Numbered from the stretch's first letter, positions 26,517-36,192 are shown. The stretch is 64,000 nucleotides of DNA from JACKCD01 sp041390905 (GCA_041390905.1 JAWKPA010000014.1:186001-250000), one strand, 5' to 3'. Notes: generated by a model not told the origin, from the sequence alone. A program made the numbers and translations.

Positions 26517-26557
26517 CGGCGATGGGAGGTGTTTGATGATGGTAAACGCCTCCCTAA

Positions 26558-26617
26558 GGAACGAGGATTAAATAAGTTACGCAAGAAGTTCAACTTCTTC
26601 TGAGAAGTTGAACTTCT
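26558..26617. repeat. GAAGTTCAACTTC palindromic element, right arm lost
   Basis: The left terminal arm GGAACGAGGATTAAATAAG, preceded by TAA, and the core hairpin are present. The right arm is missing and the IS element begins at 26620, so the IS or a linked deletion removed it. Confidence 0.7.
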
Positions 26618-26619
26618 AA

Positions 26620-27522
26620 GAGACTGTTTGAAAAATAATTCTACTTCTCGAACCGATTGGTTCGGGCCAATCGGCGTACCATGATATGGGACATTGCCAA
26701 GTAAATAAAGGTCTCGCTGGTATGAGGTAGCTCTTCATAATCCTTGCTCAACCGACGGTAATTGTTTAACTAGCCGAATGTTCGTTCAACTACCCAACGA
26801 TTGGGCAAGACATGAAATCCTTTAAGATCAGCGTTGCGTTTGACAACCTCCCAAATCCAGCCAAACGCCGCCTTCACCCAGGCCACAAAAGGCTGCCCAT
26901 CATATCCGCCGTCAGCCCAAATGAGTTGCAAGCGGGGTAAAGCCACCTGTTCCTGTAGTCGGGTGAGCAACAGCTTACCACCTGCCTTGTCCTGTACGTT
27001 GGCTGCTGTGACAAGGACCAGCAAGACCAGCCCCATCGTATCTACTATCAGATGTCTCTTGCGTCCATTGACTTTCTTGCCTGCATCATACCCTCGTTTT
27101 CCTTTGACCAAGGTCGTTTTCACCGATTGCGCGTCCACAATAGCCGCGCTGGGTGTTGTTTCACGGCCAGCTTGCTGGCGTACCTCTTGGCTCAGGAGGC
27201 GGTTAACCTTTTCCCATGTTTTGTTTGATCGCCATTTACGATGGTGATAATAAACCGTTTGCCAGGTCGGCAAATCGTGGGGCAACATCCGCCATTGGCA
27301 CCCCGTGCGTAACAGATAAAGGAGCGCATTGACAATTTCTCGCAACGACCATTCCTGAGGTCGTCCGCGTGTGCCTTTGGTGCTAGGGGCGGGTAAGAAC
27401 TTTTTGAGCCATTTCCATTCTTGATCTTTGAGGTCACTCTGGTATGCTTGTCTGTGTATGTATTTCATAATGCCCCTAATTGAACACCAATTGGGGGCTT
27501 TTTGCATTTTTTAAACAGTTTC
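26620..27522 (-). mobile_element. IS5-family insertion sequence, about 0.9 kb
   Basis: The ends GAGACTGTTTGAAAAAT and ATTTTTTAAACAGTTTC are imperfect terminal inverted repeats enclosing a single transposase gene read on the minus strand. Flanks are TAA on the left and TTA on the right; the IS1031-like group uses TNA targets, but the two flanks differ, so no true duplication remains. Confidence 0.8.
26641..27468 (-). pseudogene. IS5-family transposase with in-frame amber stop
   Basis: The frame from ATG 27468 (MKYIHRQAYQSDLKDQEWK) carries DDE-transposase features: the first acid in AAIVDAQSVKT, KVNGRKRHLIVDTMGL, the second in WADGGYDGQ, and RWVVERTFG. There a TAG at 26770-26772 stands where the family has Trp (TGG). 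The same frame then reads LNNYRRLSKDYEELPHTSET to a stop at 26641, so one G-to-A change explains the break. Without the third acid region intact the element is probably immobile. The upstream reading frame extends to 27507, but AGGGG precedes ATG 27468. Confidence 0.85.
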
Positions 27523-28011
27523 TTAGAAACAGGAAGCCTTGTATAGACCAAACCGTGCCGACTTCGACCGTGACACTTCTGCAACCATGTAGTGCAAATC
27601 GAGAAGGGAGTGAAGGTTGCATTACTGTCCTGCCAGAACACGTCCTCAGCACGATTGCACAAGATTATCTGCCAAGCTGGCGGCTTTGGCCGTGTATTGC
27701 CAAATTGAATTTTAGCAACTCTACACACACTACCATCATCACTGGTAGGGAACTGTATATTCCTGCGATTGAATGGTGTAATCAACTAGACGACAAGGAT
27801 GCTAGATATAATGGTTAGAAAGAAAATAATCACGTAGCCTGCTGTGTGTAAGGAAGGCTTCGGAATTGTTTTCGCTGTCATCTATAGGGCTAAGGTTGAG
27901 TAGGTATGAATACCTACTTATACCTGTCCATCTCTTAATGAAAACAATAAATGATAAGATATCCACGGTACGAAGCCCGATAAATTGGGGACGCAGGCTC
28001 TGTTTTGTTCC
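27523..28011. other. Intergenic stretch right of the IS, no supported gene
   Basis: About 490 bp of AT-rich DNA. A plus-strand frame is open from the IS edge to 27818 (for example VLPEHVLSTIAQDYLPSWRL), with no recognised domain and no start of its own. It might be a decayed 3' end of a gene broken by the IS or its deletion. Nothing further is seen from 27819 to 28011. Confidence 0.35.
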
Positions 28012-28695
28012 CTACTCCCCCCTCCCCCGCAACCACTTCAACGCCTCCCGCGCACTCAGCGGTTGCAGGTTGGTGGCGGCGACAAAGTCGGTGACGGCAG
28101 CGGCATCGGTTTTGGAATATTCGCGCAGTGCCCAGCCAATAGCCTTGTTGATAAAAAACTCGTCGCTGCCCAGGTTTTCGCGGATGGTGGCAAAGAGCAG
28201 GTCGGCGTCGGTCTTCCTTTTATAATGCAGCTGAAACAGCAGCACCGTGCGCCGCAGCCAGATGTTGTCCGCTTGGCGCAAACGGCCGTTCCACACCCCC
28301 TTCACCTCAGGAAAACGCAAAAACAGTTCCCCCACCTGCCGCCCCGCCAGCAAATCCACCGTGTCCCACCACGACTTGGTAGTGATAAGCACCACCAGCA
28401 TCTCCATCATCTCCGGCTGCCAACTGCGCCGCCGTCGCCACAGCAAATCCATCGCCGCATACTGGTATTCACGCTCCGGCATTGCCCACAAATCCAGAGC
28501 CACCGTGGACAGCGCGTCGGTGGGCGGCAGCCCGTGGGCAGCCACAAACTGGCGCGTCAGGGCGGCACGCTGCGGCGACTTGATGCCCAAAAAGGGGAAC
28601 TGGTCGCGCATATAGGCGGACATGGGCGCGGCCTGAGCCGGGTTGGCGTACTGGGTAAACTGCTCTAGCAGAGGAAGCAGGTAAGGGTGAGTCAT
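28012..28695 (-). CDS. AlkD-like DNA alkylation repair protein
   Basis: A 227-residue all-helical HEAT-like protein. The opening YMRDQFPFLGIKSPQRAAL corresponds to the AlkD M-[KR]-xxFxFxGI motif; WAMPEREYQYAAMDLLW and TTKSWWDTVDLLAGR give the conserved Trp and Asp of the active cleft, and FINKAIGWALREYSKTDAAA the C-terminal helix. AlkD removes 3- and 7-alkyl purines. The ATG 28695 is preferred over GTG 28704. Confidence 0.9.
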   Translation of the reverse strand: MTHPYLLPLLEQFTQYANPAQAAPMSAYMRDQFPFLGIKSPQRAALTRQFVAAHGLPPTDALSTVALDLWAMPEREYQYAAMDLLWRRRRSWQPEMMEMLVVLITTKSWWDTVDLLAGRQVGELFLRFPEVKGVWNGRLRQADNIWLRRTVLLFQLHYKRKTDADLLFATIRENLGSDEFFINKAIGWALREYSKTDAAAVTDFVAATNLQPLSAREALKWLRGRGE

Positions 28696-28711
28696 AGGGA
28701 TCACGAAGCTA

Positions 28712-28774
28712 GGATTGGTGATTGGAGATTGGAGATTGATGAAGGTTCATAATCTCTAATCTCCAATCTCCCAT
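28712..28774. repeat. GAGATTGG-type inverted repeat
   Basis: GGTGATTGGAGATTGGAGAT and ATAATCTCTAATCTCC arms lie between the Ap4A phosphorylase-like gene stop and the AlkD-like gene start. Confidence 0.7.
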
Positions 28775-28775
28775 T

Positions 28776-29789
28776 CTAACTCCGACTGCGGTTAGTGGAG
28801 AGTAACGACAGGCGTGGGCGGAACAGATTGTGCAGGGGGTCGTCGGCGGTGGGTTGGCGCAACGGCCGTTTATTTTCCCACAGCGGCACCCCCACCCCGC
28901 GCAAAATGTTCATCGGCCCCAGTTGATGAATCAACGCCAGTTGCTCATCATCACGCGCCAACATGGAGCCAGCAAAACCGAGCGAGTTAACCGAGATGCC
29001 GTGGTGTTTGGCGTGCAGCCGAGGTACCAGCAGCATCCAGCGGCGGGTGAGCAGCAAGTTGTAGGGGCCAGCCTGTGCGCCCCCCTGGGCAACGGTGCCG
29101 TCATGCAGCCCCACGGCGGTGAGAAGCTGCTGATAATGGTGGAAGAGGGAAACGGCCGTTTCCCGCCCCGCCTCCAGCCGCACCAGCGCATGGGCAAAGG
29201 GAAAGCCGGATACCCGGCCAATGTGGTGATGAAAAACGGCCGTTTCCAGCGCAGGGTCAAGAGGAACGGCCGTTCCGTCCGGCGACAGCGGAAACGGCAC
29301 CAGTTGCAAATGCTTGTGTCGCTGGCTCGCTCCCGCATCCTTCCCCCCGTTAAAAAACCCCAGCCCGTCAATCTCCTGCATACAACGCCACAACGCCGCC
29401 AGGTCGGCCGGCGTCAACCACGTTGTCTGCTCCTCAAAAGCGCGAGTGACAACCAGCAAGTGATTGTGATAAACATTGTATTTATTGAGCAGGCACAGAT
29501 GGGTTTCAGAAAGATTGGCAACAAACAGGTCGGGGTCGTAAGGCAGGAACGGATTAAAAGAGGCACCAGCAATCGCTGGCGGCTGTCTATGCTTCTCCTT
29601 ACGTCGCTGTCGCATCGAACGCCAAATGACAAAAGAAAAGCCATCTTGTCGCAACAATTCAGCTTCAACCGGCTGTGGTTCCAACGCGCCGCTGCGCAGG
29701 GCATACGCCACCTGCGCCTCTGTTCGCCCTAACAACGTGCCGGGAGCAAGATCATCTTCTTCAGTTATATTCTGTCTACCAGGTTCCAT
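28776..29789 (-). CDS. ATP adenylyltransferase (Ap4A phosphorylase)-like protein
   Basis: A 337-residue protein of the HIT superfamily Apa1/Apa2 branch. NPFLPYDPDLFVANLSETH, CLLNKYNVYHNHLLVVTRAF and NGGKDAGASQRHKHLQLVPF show the family's order and the HxHxQ-type catalytic motif in HKHLQ. The C-terminal half includes GPYNLLLTRRWMLLVPR and GFAGSML. It would split Ap4A with phosphate into ADP and ATP. ATG 29789 is preferred to an upstream TTG. Four AACGGCCGTT copies in the gene are read in frame as TAV or RP. Confidence 0.87.
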   Translation of the reverse strand: MEPGRQNITEEDDLAPGTLLGRTEAQVAYALRSGALEPQPVEAELLRQDGFSFVIWRSMRQRRKEKHRQPPAIAGASFNPFLPYDPDLFVANLSETHLCLLNKYNVYHNHLLVVTRAFEEQTTWLTPADLAALWRCMQEIDGLGFFNGGKDAGASQRHKHLQLVPFPLSPDGTAVPLDPALETAVFHHHIGRVSGFPFAHALVRLEAGRETAVSLFHHYQQLLTAVGLHDGTVAQGGAQAGPYNLLLTRRWMLLVPRLHAKHHGISVNSLGFAGSMLARDDEQLALIHQLGPMNILRGVGVPLWENKRPLRQPTADDPLHNLFRPRLSLLSTNRSRS

Positions 29790-30073
29790 ATGGTTAAAAA
29801 TCAAACACCCAATGTATTTTCAATTGGTTTACCTATCATAGCATAAGGCCGCCAAAAACTGAACCCCGCAAATCAAAAATCGGTAGTGACAAACATCATA
29901 CACCTTTACTATCTTTCAGCACTTTAGCAAAACCACCCTGTCCTGTACGATGCAAGTATGACATATTGTCTCTACTAACTACCGTCGCACCTCGCATTAC
30001 AGAAATATCTGCATAACAAGGTCTCGCGTTTAGCCCACAGCGGCCAGGCGCGTGTTCACTTGGGGAGGCATCC

Positions 30074-31831
30074 ATGGAATTTACACCCCTCGCACCCATG
30101 GCTGACCGCTGGATTGATGAGCCGAATCTAACTGACTATGAGAAAACTCGCGCTGATTTCTCTTGGGACGCAGTCCTGGGGGCGTTAGATGGCTTGCCCA
30201 ACGGTGGCCTGAATATTGCTTATGAGGCGGTGGATCGGCACGCCAATAACCCTGCTCTCCACCACCACATCGCCCTTCGCTGGATCGGCAAAGACGATGG
30301 TATCATTGACCTTACCTACGGCGACCTGCAAACCCAAACCAACCGCTTCGCCAACGTCCTGAAAACCCTCGGCATTGGCCGCGAAGATCGCGTTTTTGTG
30401 CTATCTAACCGCATCCCCCCCGTCTACATTGCCGCCCTCGGCACCCTCAAAAACGGCAGCGTCTTCTGTCCCCTCTTCTCCGCTTTCGGTCCCGAACCCA
30501 TTGCCCAACGCCTCAACCGGGGCGACGGCAAAGTTCTGGTCACCACTGAAAAGCTCTACCAGCAAAAAATCGCCCCGCAGCGCGACAAGCTGCCCAAGCT
30601 GCAAACCATCCTGCTCATGGACGTGGCCGAAGACGTGCGCGACGATGTGCTGTCGCTGCCCTACCTGATGCTCCAAGCTTCACCCGACTTCACCATTCCT
30701 CCCACCGACCCCGAACAAATGGCGATCTTGCACTTCACCAGCGGCACCACCGGGATGCCCAAAGGGGCGATCCACGTCCACAAAGCCGTTTTGACCCACT
30801 ACATCACCGCCAAATACGCCCTCGATCTGCACCCCGACGACATTTTCTGGTGTACCGCCGACCCCGGCTGGGTGACAGGCACCTCCTACGGCATCATCGC
30901 CCCCCTGCTGCACGGTGTCACCAGCATCATTGACGAAGCCGAATTTGATGCCGACCGCTGGTACCGCATTCTCGAAGAGCAGCGCGTCACCGTCTGGTAC
31001 ACCGCCCCCACCGCCATCCGCCGCCTCATGCGGCTGGATATCATGCCGCGTGAGCAATATGACCTGAGCCACCTGCGCTTTGTTGCCAGTGTCGGCGAAC
31101 CGCTGAACCCGGAAGCAGTAGTTTGGGGACGCAAAACGCTGGGTCTGACTATCCACGACAACTGGTGGCAGACGGAAACGGGCGGCATCATGATCGCCAA
31201 CTTTGCTGCTGCCGAGGTGCGCCCTGGCTCGATGGGCCGGCCGTTACCCGGTATCGAAGCCGCCATTGTGCGTAAACTCGACGACCACACCATTGAAATC
31301 ATTGACAAACCGGGCGTAGACGGCGATTTGGCACTGAAACCGGGCTGGCCTTCCATGTTCCGGGGCTATCTCCACGATGAGGCGCGGTATGCCAAATGCT
31401 TTGTGGATGGCTGGTACCTCAGCGGCGACCTGGCAATGCGCGACGAGGACGGCTACTTCTGGTTTGTGGGACGCGCCGACGACATCATCAAGACGGCCGG
31501 CCACATGGTTGGTCCCTTTGAAGTCGAAAGCGCCCTGATGGAACATCCCGCCGTGGCCGAAGCGGGGGTGATTGGCATCCCCAACCCGGTCATTGGCGAA
31601 CTGGTGAAAGCGTTTGTCTCGCTCAAACCCGGCTACGACTGGACACCGCAGCTGCGGCTGGAGCTGCTGGGCTTTGGACGCAAGCGGTTGGGATCGGCGG
31701 TAGCTCCCAAAGAGATCGCTTTCGAGAAGAATTTGCCCAAGACACGCAGCGGCAAAATTATGCGCCGCCTGCTAAAAGCACGGGAGTTGGGCTTGCCGGA
31801 AGGGGATATTTCGACGTTGGAAGCGGATTAG
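30074..31831 (+). CDS. acsA: Acetyl-CoA synthetase (AMP-forming)
   Basis: A 585-residue ANL-superfamily ligase that activates acetate via acetyl-AMP. The P-loop-like motif is TSGTTGMPKGAIHVH; the acetate-pocket segment reads WCTADPGWVTGTSYGIIAPL; DNWWQTETGG is the A5 motif; YLSGDLAMRDEDGYFWFVGR and ADDIIKTAGHMVGPFEVES are hinge motifs; the end LPKTRSGKIMRRLLKAREL holds the acetylatable Lys. Length matches Bacillus AcsA rather than the longer Acs. GGGGAGG precedes the ATG. It heads a run of plus-strand acetyl-CoA genes. Confidence 0.94.
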   Translation: MEFTPLAPMADRWIDEPNLTDYEKTRADFSWDAVLGALDGLPNGGLNIAYEAVDRHANNPALHHHIALRWIGKDDGIIDLTYGDLQTQTNRFANVLKTLGIGREDRVFVLSNRIPPVYIAALGTLKNGSVFCPLFSAFGPEPIAQRLNRGDGKVLVTTEKLYQQKIAPQRDKLPKLQTILLMDVAEDVRDDVLSLPYLMLQASPDFTIPPTDPEQMAILHFTSGTTGMPKGAIHVHKAVLTHYITAKYALDLHPDDIFWCTADPGWVTGTSYGIIAPLLHGVTSIIDEAEFDADRWYRILEEQRVTVWYTAPTAIRRLMRLDIMPREQYDLSHLRFVASVGEPLNPEAVVWGRKTLGLTIHDNWWQTETGGIMIANFAAAEVRPGSMGRPLPGIEAAIVRKLDDHTIEIIDKPGVDGDLALKPGWPSMFRGYLHDEARYAKCFVDGWYLSGDLAMRDEDGYFWFVGRADDIIKTAGHMVGPFEVESALMEHPAVAEAGVIGIPNPVIGELVKAFVSLKPGYDWTPQLRLELLGFGRKRLGSAVAPKEIAFEKNLPKTRSGKIMRRLLKARELGLPEGDISTLEAD

Positions 31832-31854
31832 ATAAACACATAAAGGAGTTTGAA

Positions 31855-32526
31855 ATGACTCAAAAAAATTTGACCGCTGTTGCTTTTGCCATCTTGGCAA
31901 CGATTATCCTTATTGCCATTGCTACTTCTGGGTATGGCTTTGATTATATTCCAGAAGAGCACTTAGGGAATCCAAGCGTCGTCCTGCCGGTGCTTCTGCT
32001 TGTTGGCACGGTTGGGTTACTGGTTAGTTTAACCTTTGTGGCTGCTATTTTTGCGGCTCTTGATCTTTCTGATGAAAAACGTGCCCTGGGCTTGCCGGAG
32101 GGTAGTGTTCGCGCCCTGATTGCCCTGCTGCTTTTAACCTTCTTTGCCATCACCTCTATATTCCTGTACCGGCAGCTTCGTGCTCCCGAAACGTATATCT
32201 CTACAGGTCTTACAGAGGCCGCCAAAGATCAATTGCTTGAAATCCTGCCAGGAACAGACATTTTGTCAGTTGAGGGGCGCACTGTTGAAGGGCAGATGAT
32301 TTACGACATTAAGCGGCAAGCAAATAGCGAAGCAGGCGTTAATTTTGCCCAACAGATGTTGACAATGTTGGGCACATTGGTGGCGGCTATTTCGGCCTTT
32401 TATTTTGGTACTAAAGTTAATGAGGGTGAAAGAACGCCCCAGGTGGAGACACCCTCTGTCACCAAAGTACCGCAGCCAACCGAGCCAACCCCCGCCCCGG
32501 CTAGCCCACAGCCTCAATTAACTTGA
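31855..32526 (+). CDS. Membrane protein of unknown function
   Basis: A 223-residue protein with hydrophobic stretches at about 8-28 (signal anchor or first TM), 42-70 and 92-110, and a fourth near 175-190. A soluble loop of about 60 residues lies between TM3 and TM4. The C-terminal 30 residues are Pro/Thr-rich. AAGGAG lies upstream, 23 bp after acsA, so it may be co-transcribed. I do not recognise the family. Confidence 0.7.
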   Translation: MTQKNLTAVAFAILATIILIAIATSGYGFDYIPEEHLGNPSVVLPVLLLVGTVGLLVSLTFVAAIFAALDLSDEKRALGLPEGSVRALIALLLLTFFAITSIFLYRQLRAPETYISTGLTEAAKDQLLEILPGTDILSVEGRTVEGQMIYDIKRQANSEAGVNFAQQMLTMLGTLVAAISAFYFGTKVNEGERTPQVETPSVTKVPQPTEPTPAPASPQPQLT

Positions 32527-32587
32527 GGGTGGTGAGGGGAAACGGCCGTTAATTCTCCTGTCAACTACCTTTTACGGGAGGTCTCAA

Positions 32588-33580
32588 ATGAAACAAACAA
32601 CATTGGCCTCAACTGGCACGGTTACGCGGGAACACGGGCTGCATTTGCTGCGCGAGATGCTGCGGATTCGTCGCTTTGAGGAAAAATCGGCCGAGATGTA
32701 TTCGGCCAGCAAAATTCGTGGCTTCCTCCATCTTTACATTGGCGAGGAAGCGGTGGCGGTGGGGGTGATGGAGGCGCTGCGCCCGGAAGACAACATTTTG
32801 GCAACCTACCGCGAACATGGGCAGGCATTGGCACGGGGCGTTTCGGCGGCTTCGATTATGGCCGAGATGTATGGCAAGCAGGAGGGGTGCGCTCGCGGGC
32901 GGGGCGGCTCGATGCACCTGTTTGACAAAGAGACCCGCTTTTTTGGCGGCAACGCCATTGTGGCCGGGCATTTGCCCATGGCCGTGGGGATGGCGCTGGC
33001 GGACAAGATGCGGGGTGATGAGCGCGTCACCTGCATTTTCTTTGGCGATGGCGCGGTGGCTGAGGGAGAGTTCCATGAATCGCTGAATCTGGCGAAGTTG
33101 TGGCATTTGCCGGTGCTGTTTGTCTGTGAAAACAACCAGTACGGCATGGGGACAGCGATTGAATATTCGCACGCGGTAACAAACCTGGCAAAGCGGGCGG
33201 CGAGCTATGAGCTGCCGGCCGAACGGGTGGATGGCATGGATGTGCTGGCAGTGGAAGAGGTGGCACAAAGGATGGCAACGGCCGTTCGTAACGGCGAAGG
33301 CCCCCACTTTATGGAATGCGTCACCTACCGCTTCCGCGCCCACTCCATGTTCGATGCCGAACTGTACCGGGAAAAGACCGAAGTCAGCGAATGGCGGCAG
33401 CGCGACCCCATCAACCAGTTGATGGCGCAGATGAAAGCCGACGGCACCTTCACCGACGGCGATTTGGCCGCCATAGAACGCGAAATCGCGCAGGAAATGG
33501 ACGAGGCAGTTGCCTTTGCCGAAGCCGGTACGTGGGAACCGCTGGCGGAACTGACGCGGTTTGTGTATTCGGAGAATTAG
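32588..33580 (+). CDS. pdhA: 2-oxoacid (pyruvate/acetoin) dehydrogenase E1 component, alpha subunit
   Basis: A 330-residue thiamine diphosphate enzyme subunit. The TPP-binding motif GDGAVAEGEFHESLNLA with ENNQYGMGT is clear. LHLYIGEEAVAVGVMEAL, GSMHLFDKETRFFGGNAIVA and YRFRAHSMFDAELYR are family blocks. It decarboxylates pyruvate or acetoin together with the beta subunit next door. A good GGGAGG site precedes the ATG. Whether it is pyruvate- or acetoin-specific cannot be read. Confidence 0.93.
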   Translation: MKQTTLASTGTVTREHGLHLLREMLRIRRFEEKSAEMYSASKIRGFLHLYIGEEAVAVGVMEALRPEDNILATYREHGQALARGVSAASIMAEMYGKQEGCARGRGGSMHLFDKETRFFGGNAIVAGHLPMAVGMALADKMRGDERVTCIFFGDGAVAEGEFHESLNLAKLWHLPVLFVCENNQYGMGTAIEYSHAVTNLAKRAASYELPAERVDGMDVLAVEEVAQRMATAVRNGEGPHFMECVTYRFRAHSMFDAELYREKTEVSEWRQRDPINQLMAQMKADGTFTDGDLAAIEREIAQEMDEAVAFAEAGTWEPLAELTRFVYSEN

Positions 33581-33586
33581 ATGGTT

Positions 33587-33680
33587 AATTGGAGATTGAG
33601 AGATTGGGAGATTGAGAGATTGGGAGATTGAGAGACTGAGAGACTATAGTCTCCTAATCTCCTAGTCTCCTAATCTCCAA
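33587..33680. repeat. Long GAGATTGG-type inverted repeat between E1 alpha and E1 beta
   Basis: Five or so tandem GAGATTGG or GAGACTGA words are followed by complementary AGTCTCCTAATCTCC words. It forms a long stem inside the operon spacer. Confidence 0.8.
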
Positions 33681-33701
33681 TCCCCATTGTTGGAGGACAC
33701 C

Positions 33702-34709
33702 ATGACCCTCACAACCCCCGTTTTAGAAGCTGTGCGCGTGCGTACCCTTACCTACCGTGAGGCGGTGCGCGAGGCGATGCGTGATGCGATGCGGCGTGAC
33801 GAGCGCGTTTTCCTGATGGGCGAGGACGTGGGGCGGTACGGCGGCTGCTTTGCCGTGAGCATGGGGCTGCTGGAAGAGTTTGGCCCCCAGCGCATTATTG
33901 ACACGCCGCTGTCAGAGTCTGCCTTTACCGGCGCGGGCATTGGCGCGGCACTCAACGGTATGCGCCCCATTGTGGAAGTGATGACCTGTAACTTTAGCTT
34001 GCTCGCCTCGGATCAGATTATGAACAATGCGGCGACGCTGCTGCATATGTCGGGCGGGCAGTTTAACGTGCCGCTGGTGATTCGGATGTCCACCGGCGGC
34101 GGCAAGCAGTTGGCGGCGCAGCATTCCCACAGCCTGGAAGGGTGGTATGCCCATATTCCTGGCCTCAAGGTCATCGTCCCGGCGACGGTGGAGGATGCCT
34201 ACGGAATGCTGTGGACGGCGCTGGAAGACCCCGACCCGGTGCTGATTTTTGAGAACTCGCTGCTTTACAACCTGCGCGGTGAGGTGCCGCTGGAACCGGC
34301 TCCGGTAGACATTGCGACGGCGCGGGTGCGGCGGCCGGGTGATGATGTGACGATCATCACCTATGGCATGAGCCTGCACAAGTCACTGACGGCGGCGGAA
34401 ACGCTGGCGGCGGAAGGCATTGAGGCGGAGGTGATTGATTTGCGGAGTTTACGGCTATTGGACGATGACACCTATATCAACTCGATTGCCAAAACCCACC
34501 GGGCGGTGATTGTGGATGAAGGGTGGCGCAGCGGCGGTATTTCGGCCGAAATCATGGCGCGGATTGTGGAGCAGGCGTTTTACGAACTGGATGCGCCGAT
34601 TGCCCGCGTTTGCACCGAGGAGGTGCCGCTGCCGTATGCCAAACATTTGGAGGAGGCTGCCCTGCCGCAGCCGGAGAAGATTGTGGCGGCGGTGAAGCGT
34701 CTTGTGTGA
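33702..34709 (+). CDS. pdhB: 2-oxoacid dehydrogenase E1 component, beta subunit
   Basis: A 335-residue transketolase-like subunit. The start is ATG 33702 because GGAGG lies 6 bases before it. RTLTYREAVREAMRDAMRRD, FLMGEDVGRYGGCFAVSMGL, TPLSESAFTGAGIGAALNGM and PVLIFENSLLYN are typical, as is the C-terminal domain with VIDLRSLRLLDDDT and EEVPLPYAKHLEEAALP. It works with E1 alpha and the E2 that follows. Confidence 0.93.
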   Translation: MTLTTPVLEAVRVRTLTYREAVREAMRDAMRRDERVFLMGEDVGRYGGCFAVSMGLLEEFGPQRIIDTPLSESAFTGAGIGAALNGMRPIVEVMTCNFSLLASDQIMNNAATLLHMSGGQFNVPLVIRMSTGGGKQLAAQHSHSLEGWYAHIPGLKVIVPATVEDAYGMLWTALEDPDPVLIFENSLLYNLRGEVPLEPAPVDIATARVRRPGDDVTIITYGMSLHKSLTAAETLAAEGIEAEVIDLRSLRLLDDDTYINSIAKTHRAVIVDEGWRSGGISAEIMARIVEQAFYELDAPIARVCTEEVPLPYAKHLEEAALPQPEKIVAAVKRLV

Positions 34710-34755
34710 TTAGAGATTGGAGATTAGAGATTGGCCTTTCAATCTCTAATCTCCA
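34709..34755. repeat. GAGATTGG-type inverted repeat between E1 beta and E2
   Basis: TTAGAGATTGGAGATTAGAG and TTTCAATCTCTAATCTCC start right at the E1 beta stop codon. Confidence 0.75.
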
Positions 34756-34775
34756 TTTCTGCCGGAGGTGACCCC

Positions 34776-36104
34776 ATGGCTGAGTTCCGAATGCCAAGCC
34801 TGGGTGCCGATATGGAGTTTGGGACGCTGTATGAATGGTACGTCCAGCCGGGCGACAAAGTACAGCGGGGGCAGGTGATTGCCCAGGTAGAAACCGAAAA
34901 GGGAGTCATTGAAATTGAGGTGTGGGAGGATGGCGTGGTGGTGCAACTGCTGGCCGAACCGGGTACGGAGCTGCCGGTGGGGGCAGTGCTGGCAATTTTG
35001 CAAACGGCCGATGAGCCGGAGCCAGTTTTAGCCCCGGAACCCACTCCCCCAATCGCACCCGCCGAACCCCACCCGATGGATCAGAAGCCGCTGGTTACAA
35101 ACGGCCGTGGCCGTCCACGCCCCAAGATTTCCCCCGCCGCCCGCAAACGCGCCCAAGAACTGGGCGTTGATCTCAGCCAGCTTTCGGGTGAGGTCATTAG
35201 CCTGGCTGATGTGGAACAAGCCGCAGCCAAGAAAGCTGCCCCGGCGGCAGCACCCCACATCACCCCGGTGGCGCGGAAGATGGCGGAAAAGCTGGGGGTG
35301 GATTGGCAGCAGCTAACCGGCACGGGCAGCCACGGTGCGATTTGCAAGGAAGACGTTGAGCGGGCGGCGCAGCCGGAAGCGGCACCCGTACCCGCCACCA
35401 AGCCTGAGCCACGCACCGAGCCGGCCGATTTCCAAACGGGGATGCGCCGGGCAATTGCGCGGGCGATGGCACGCGCCAATGCCGACATTCCCCACTACTA
35501 TCTGGAAACGCGGATTAACATGGCTCCGGCGCTGGCGTGGCTGGAGGGGGAGAACCAGAAACGGCCGTTAAAGGACAGGCTGTTAACGGCCGTTTTGCTC
35601 ATCAAAGCCGTGGCGCGGGCGCTGGGCGAGGTTCCGGCACTGAATGGCTACTGGCGCGATGACGAACACCAGCCGCAGGAGGCGATCCACATCGGCTTTG
35701 CCATTGCCCTGCGGCAGGGTGGGCTAATCGCCCCGGCCATCCACCATGCCGACTTGAAGAGCCTGGATGAGCTGATGGCGGCACTGCGGGATTTGATTAT
35801 GCGGACGAGAAACGGCCGTTTGCGCGGCTCCGAAATGACCGATGCCACCATCACCCTCACCAACCTTGGTGACCTGGGGGTGGAAAAGGTGTTTGGCGTG
35901 ATCTACCCGCCGCAGGTGGCGCTGGTTGGCTTTGGCAAAATCAGCGACCAGGTGTGGGTGGAAAACGGCATGATCGGCGTGCGCCCGGTGCTAACCGCCA
36001 CCCTCGCCGCCGACCACCGCGCCACCGACGGCCGCATCGGCGGCAAATTCCTCGATTTGCTAAAGAAATATTTAGAGGAACCGGCCTGGATGGGGCAACA
36101 GTAA
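34776..36104 (+). CDS. pdhC: Dihydrolipoamide acyltransferase (E2) with two binding-domain-like segments
   Basis: A 442-residue E2 from ATG 34776, with GGAGGTGA upstream. The lipoyl domain is residues 1-80, with K42 in VETEKGVIEIE. Two E3/E1-binding-type segments follow: PKISPAARKRAQELGVDLSQ (first) and HITPVARKMAEKLGVDWQQL with GTGSHGAICKEDVERAA (second). The first lacks the usual Gly-rich turn. The acyltransferase core ends with HRATD (H414, D418). Pro-rich linkers separate the domains. It passes the acyl group to CoA. No E3 gene is in the window. Four AACGGCCGTT or near copies occur in the linkers and core. Confidence 0.92.
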   Translation: MAEFRMPSLGADMEFGTLYEWYVQPGDKVQRGQVIAQVETEKGVIEIEVWEDGVVVQLLAEPGTELPVGAVLAILQTADEPEPVLAPEPTPPIAPAEPHPMDQKPLVTNGRGRPRPKISPAARKRAQELGVDLSQLSGEVISLADVEQAAAKKAAPAAAPHITPVARKMAEKLGVDWQQLTGTGSHGAICKEDVERAAQPEAAPVPATKPEPRTEPADFQTGMRRAIARAMARANADIPHYYLETRINMAPALAWLEGENQKRPLKDRLLTAVLLIKAVARALGEVPALNGYWRDDEHQPQEAIHIGFAIALRQGGLIAPAIHHADLKSLDELMAALRDLIMRTRNGRLRGSEMTDATITLTNLGDLGVEKVFGVIYPPQVALVGFGKISDQVWVENGMIGVRPVLTATLAADHRATDGRIGGKFLDLLKKYLEEPAWMGQQ

Positions 36105-36132
36105 ACGGTAATCAGTTGTCGGTAAACAGTAG
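36102..36132. repeat. GGTAATCAGT-type repeat after E2
   Basis: AACGGTAATCAGTTGTCGG and TAAACAGT words start at the E2 stop codon. Confidence 0.55.
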
Positions 36133-36192
36133 GGGCGTATTGCATACGCCTTATGCCTGAACAATCACCGAATAATTGATGTGGAGGTTATG

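Noticed and set aside
29896..30099. 67-codon minus-strand ORF in front of acsA
   Set aside because: It overlaps the acsA start, has no ribosome site and no recognisable sequence.
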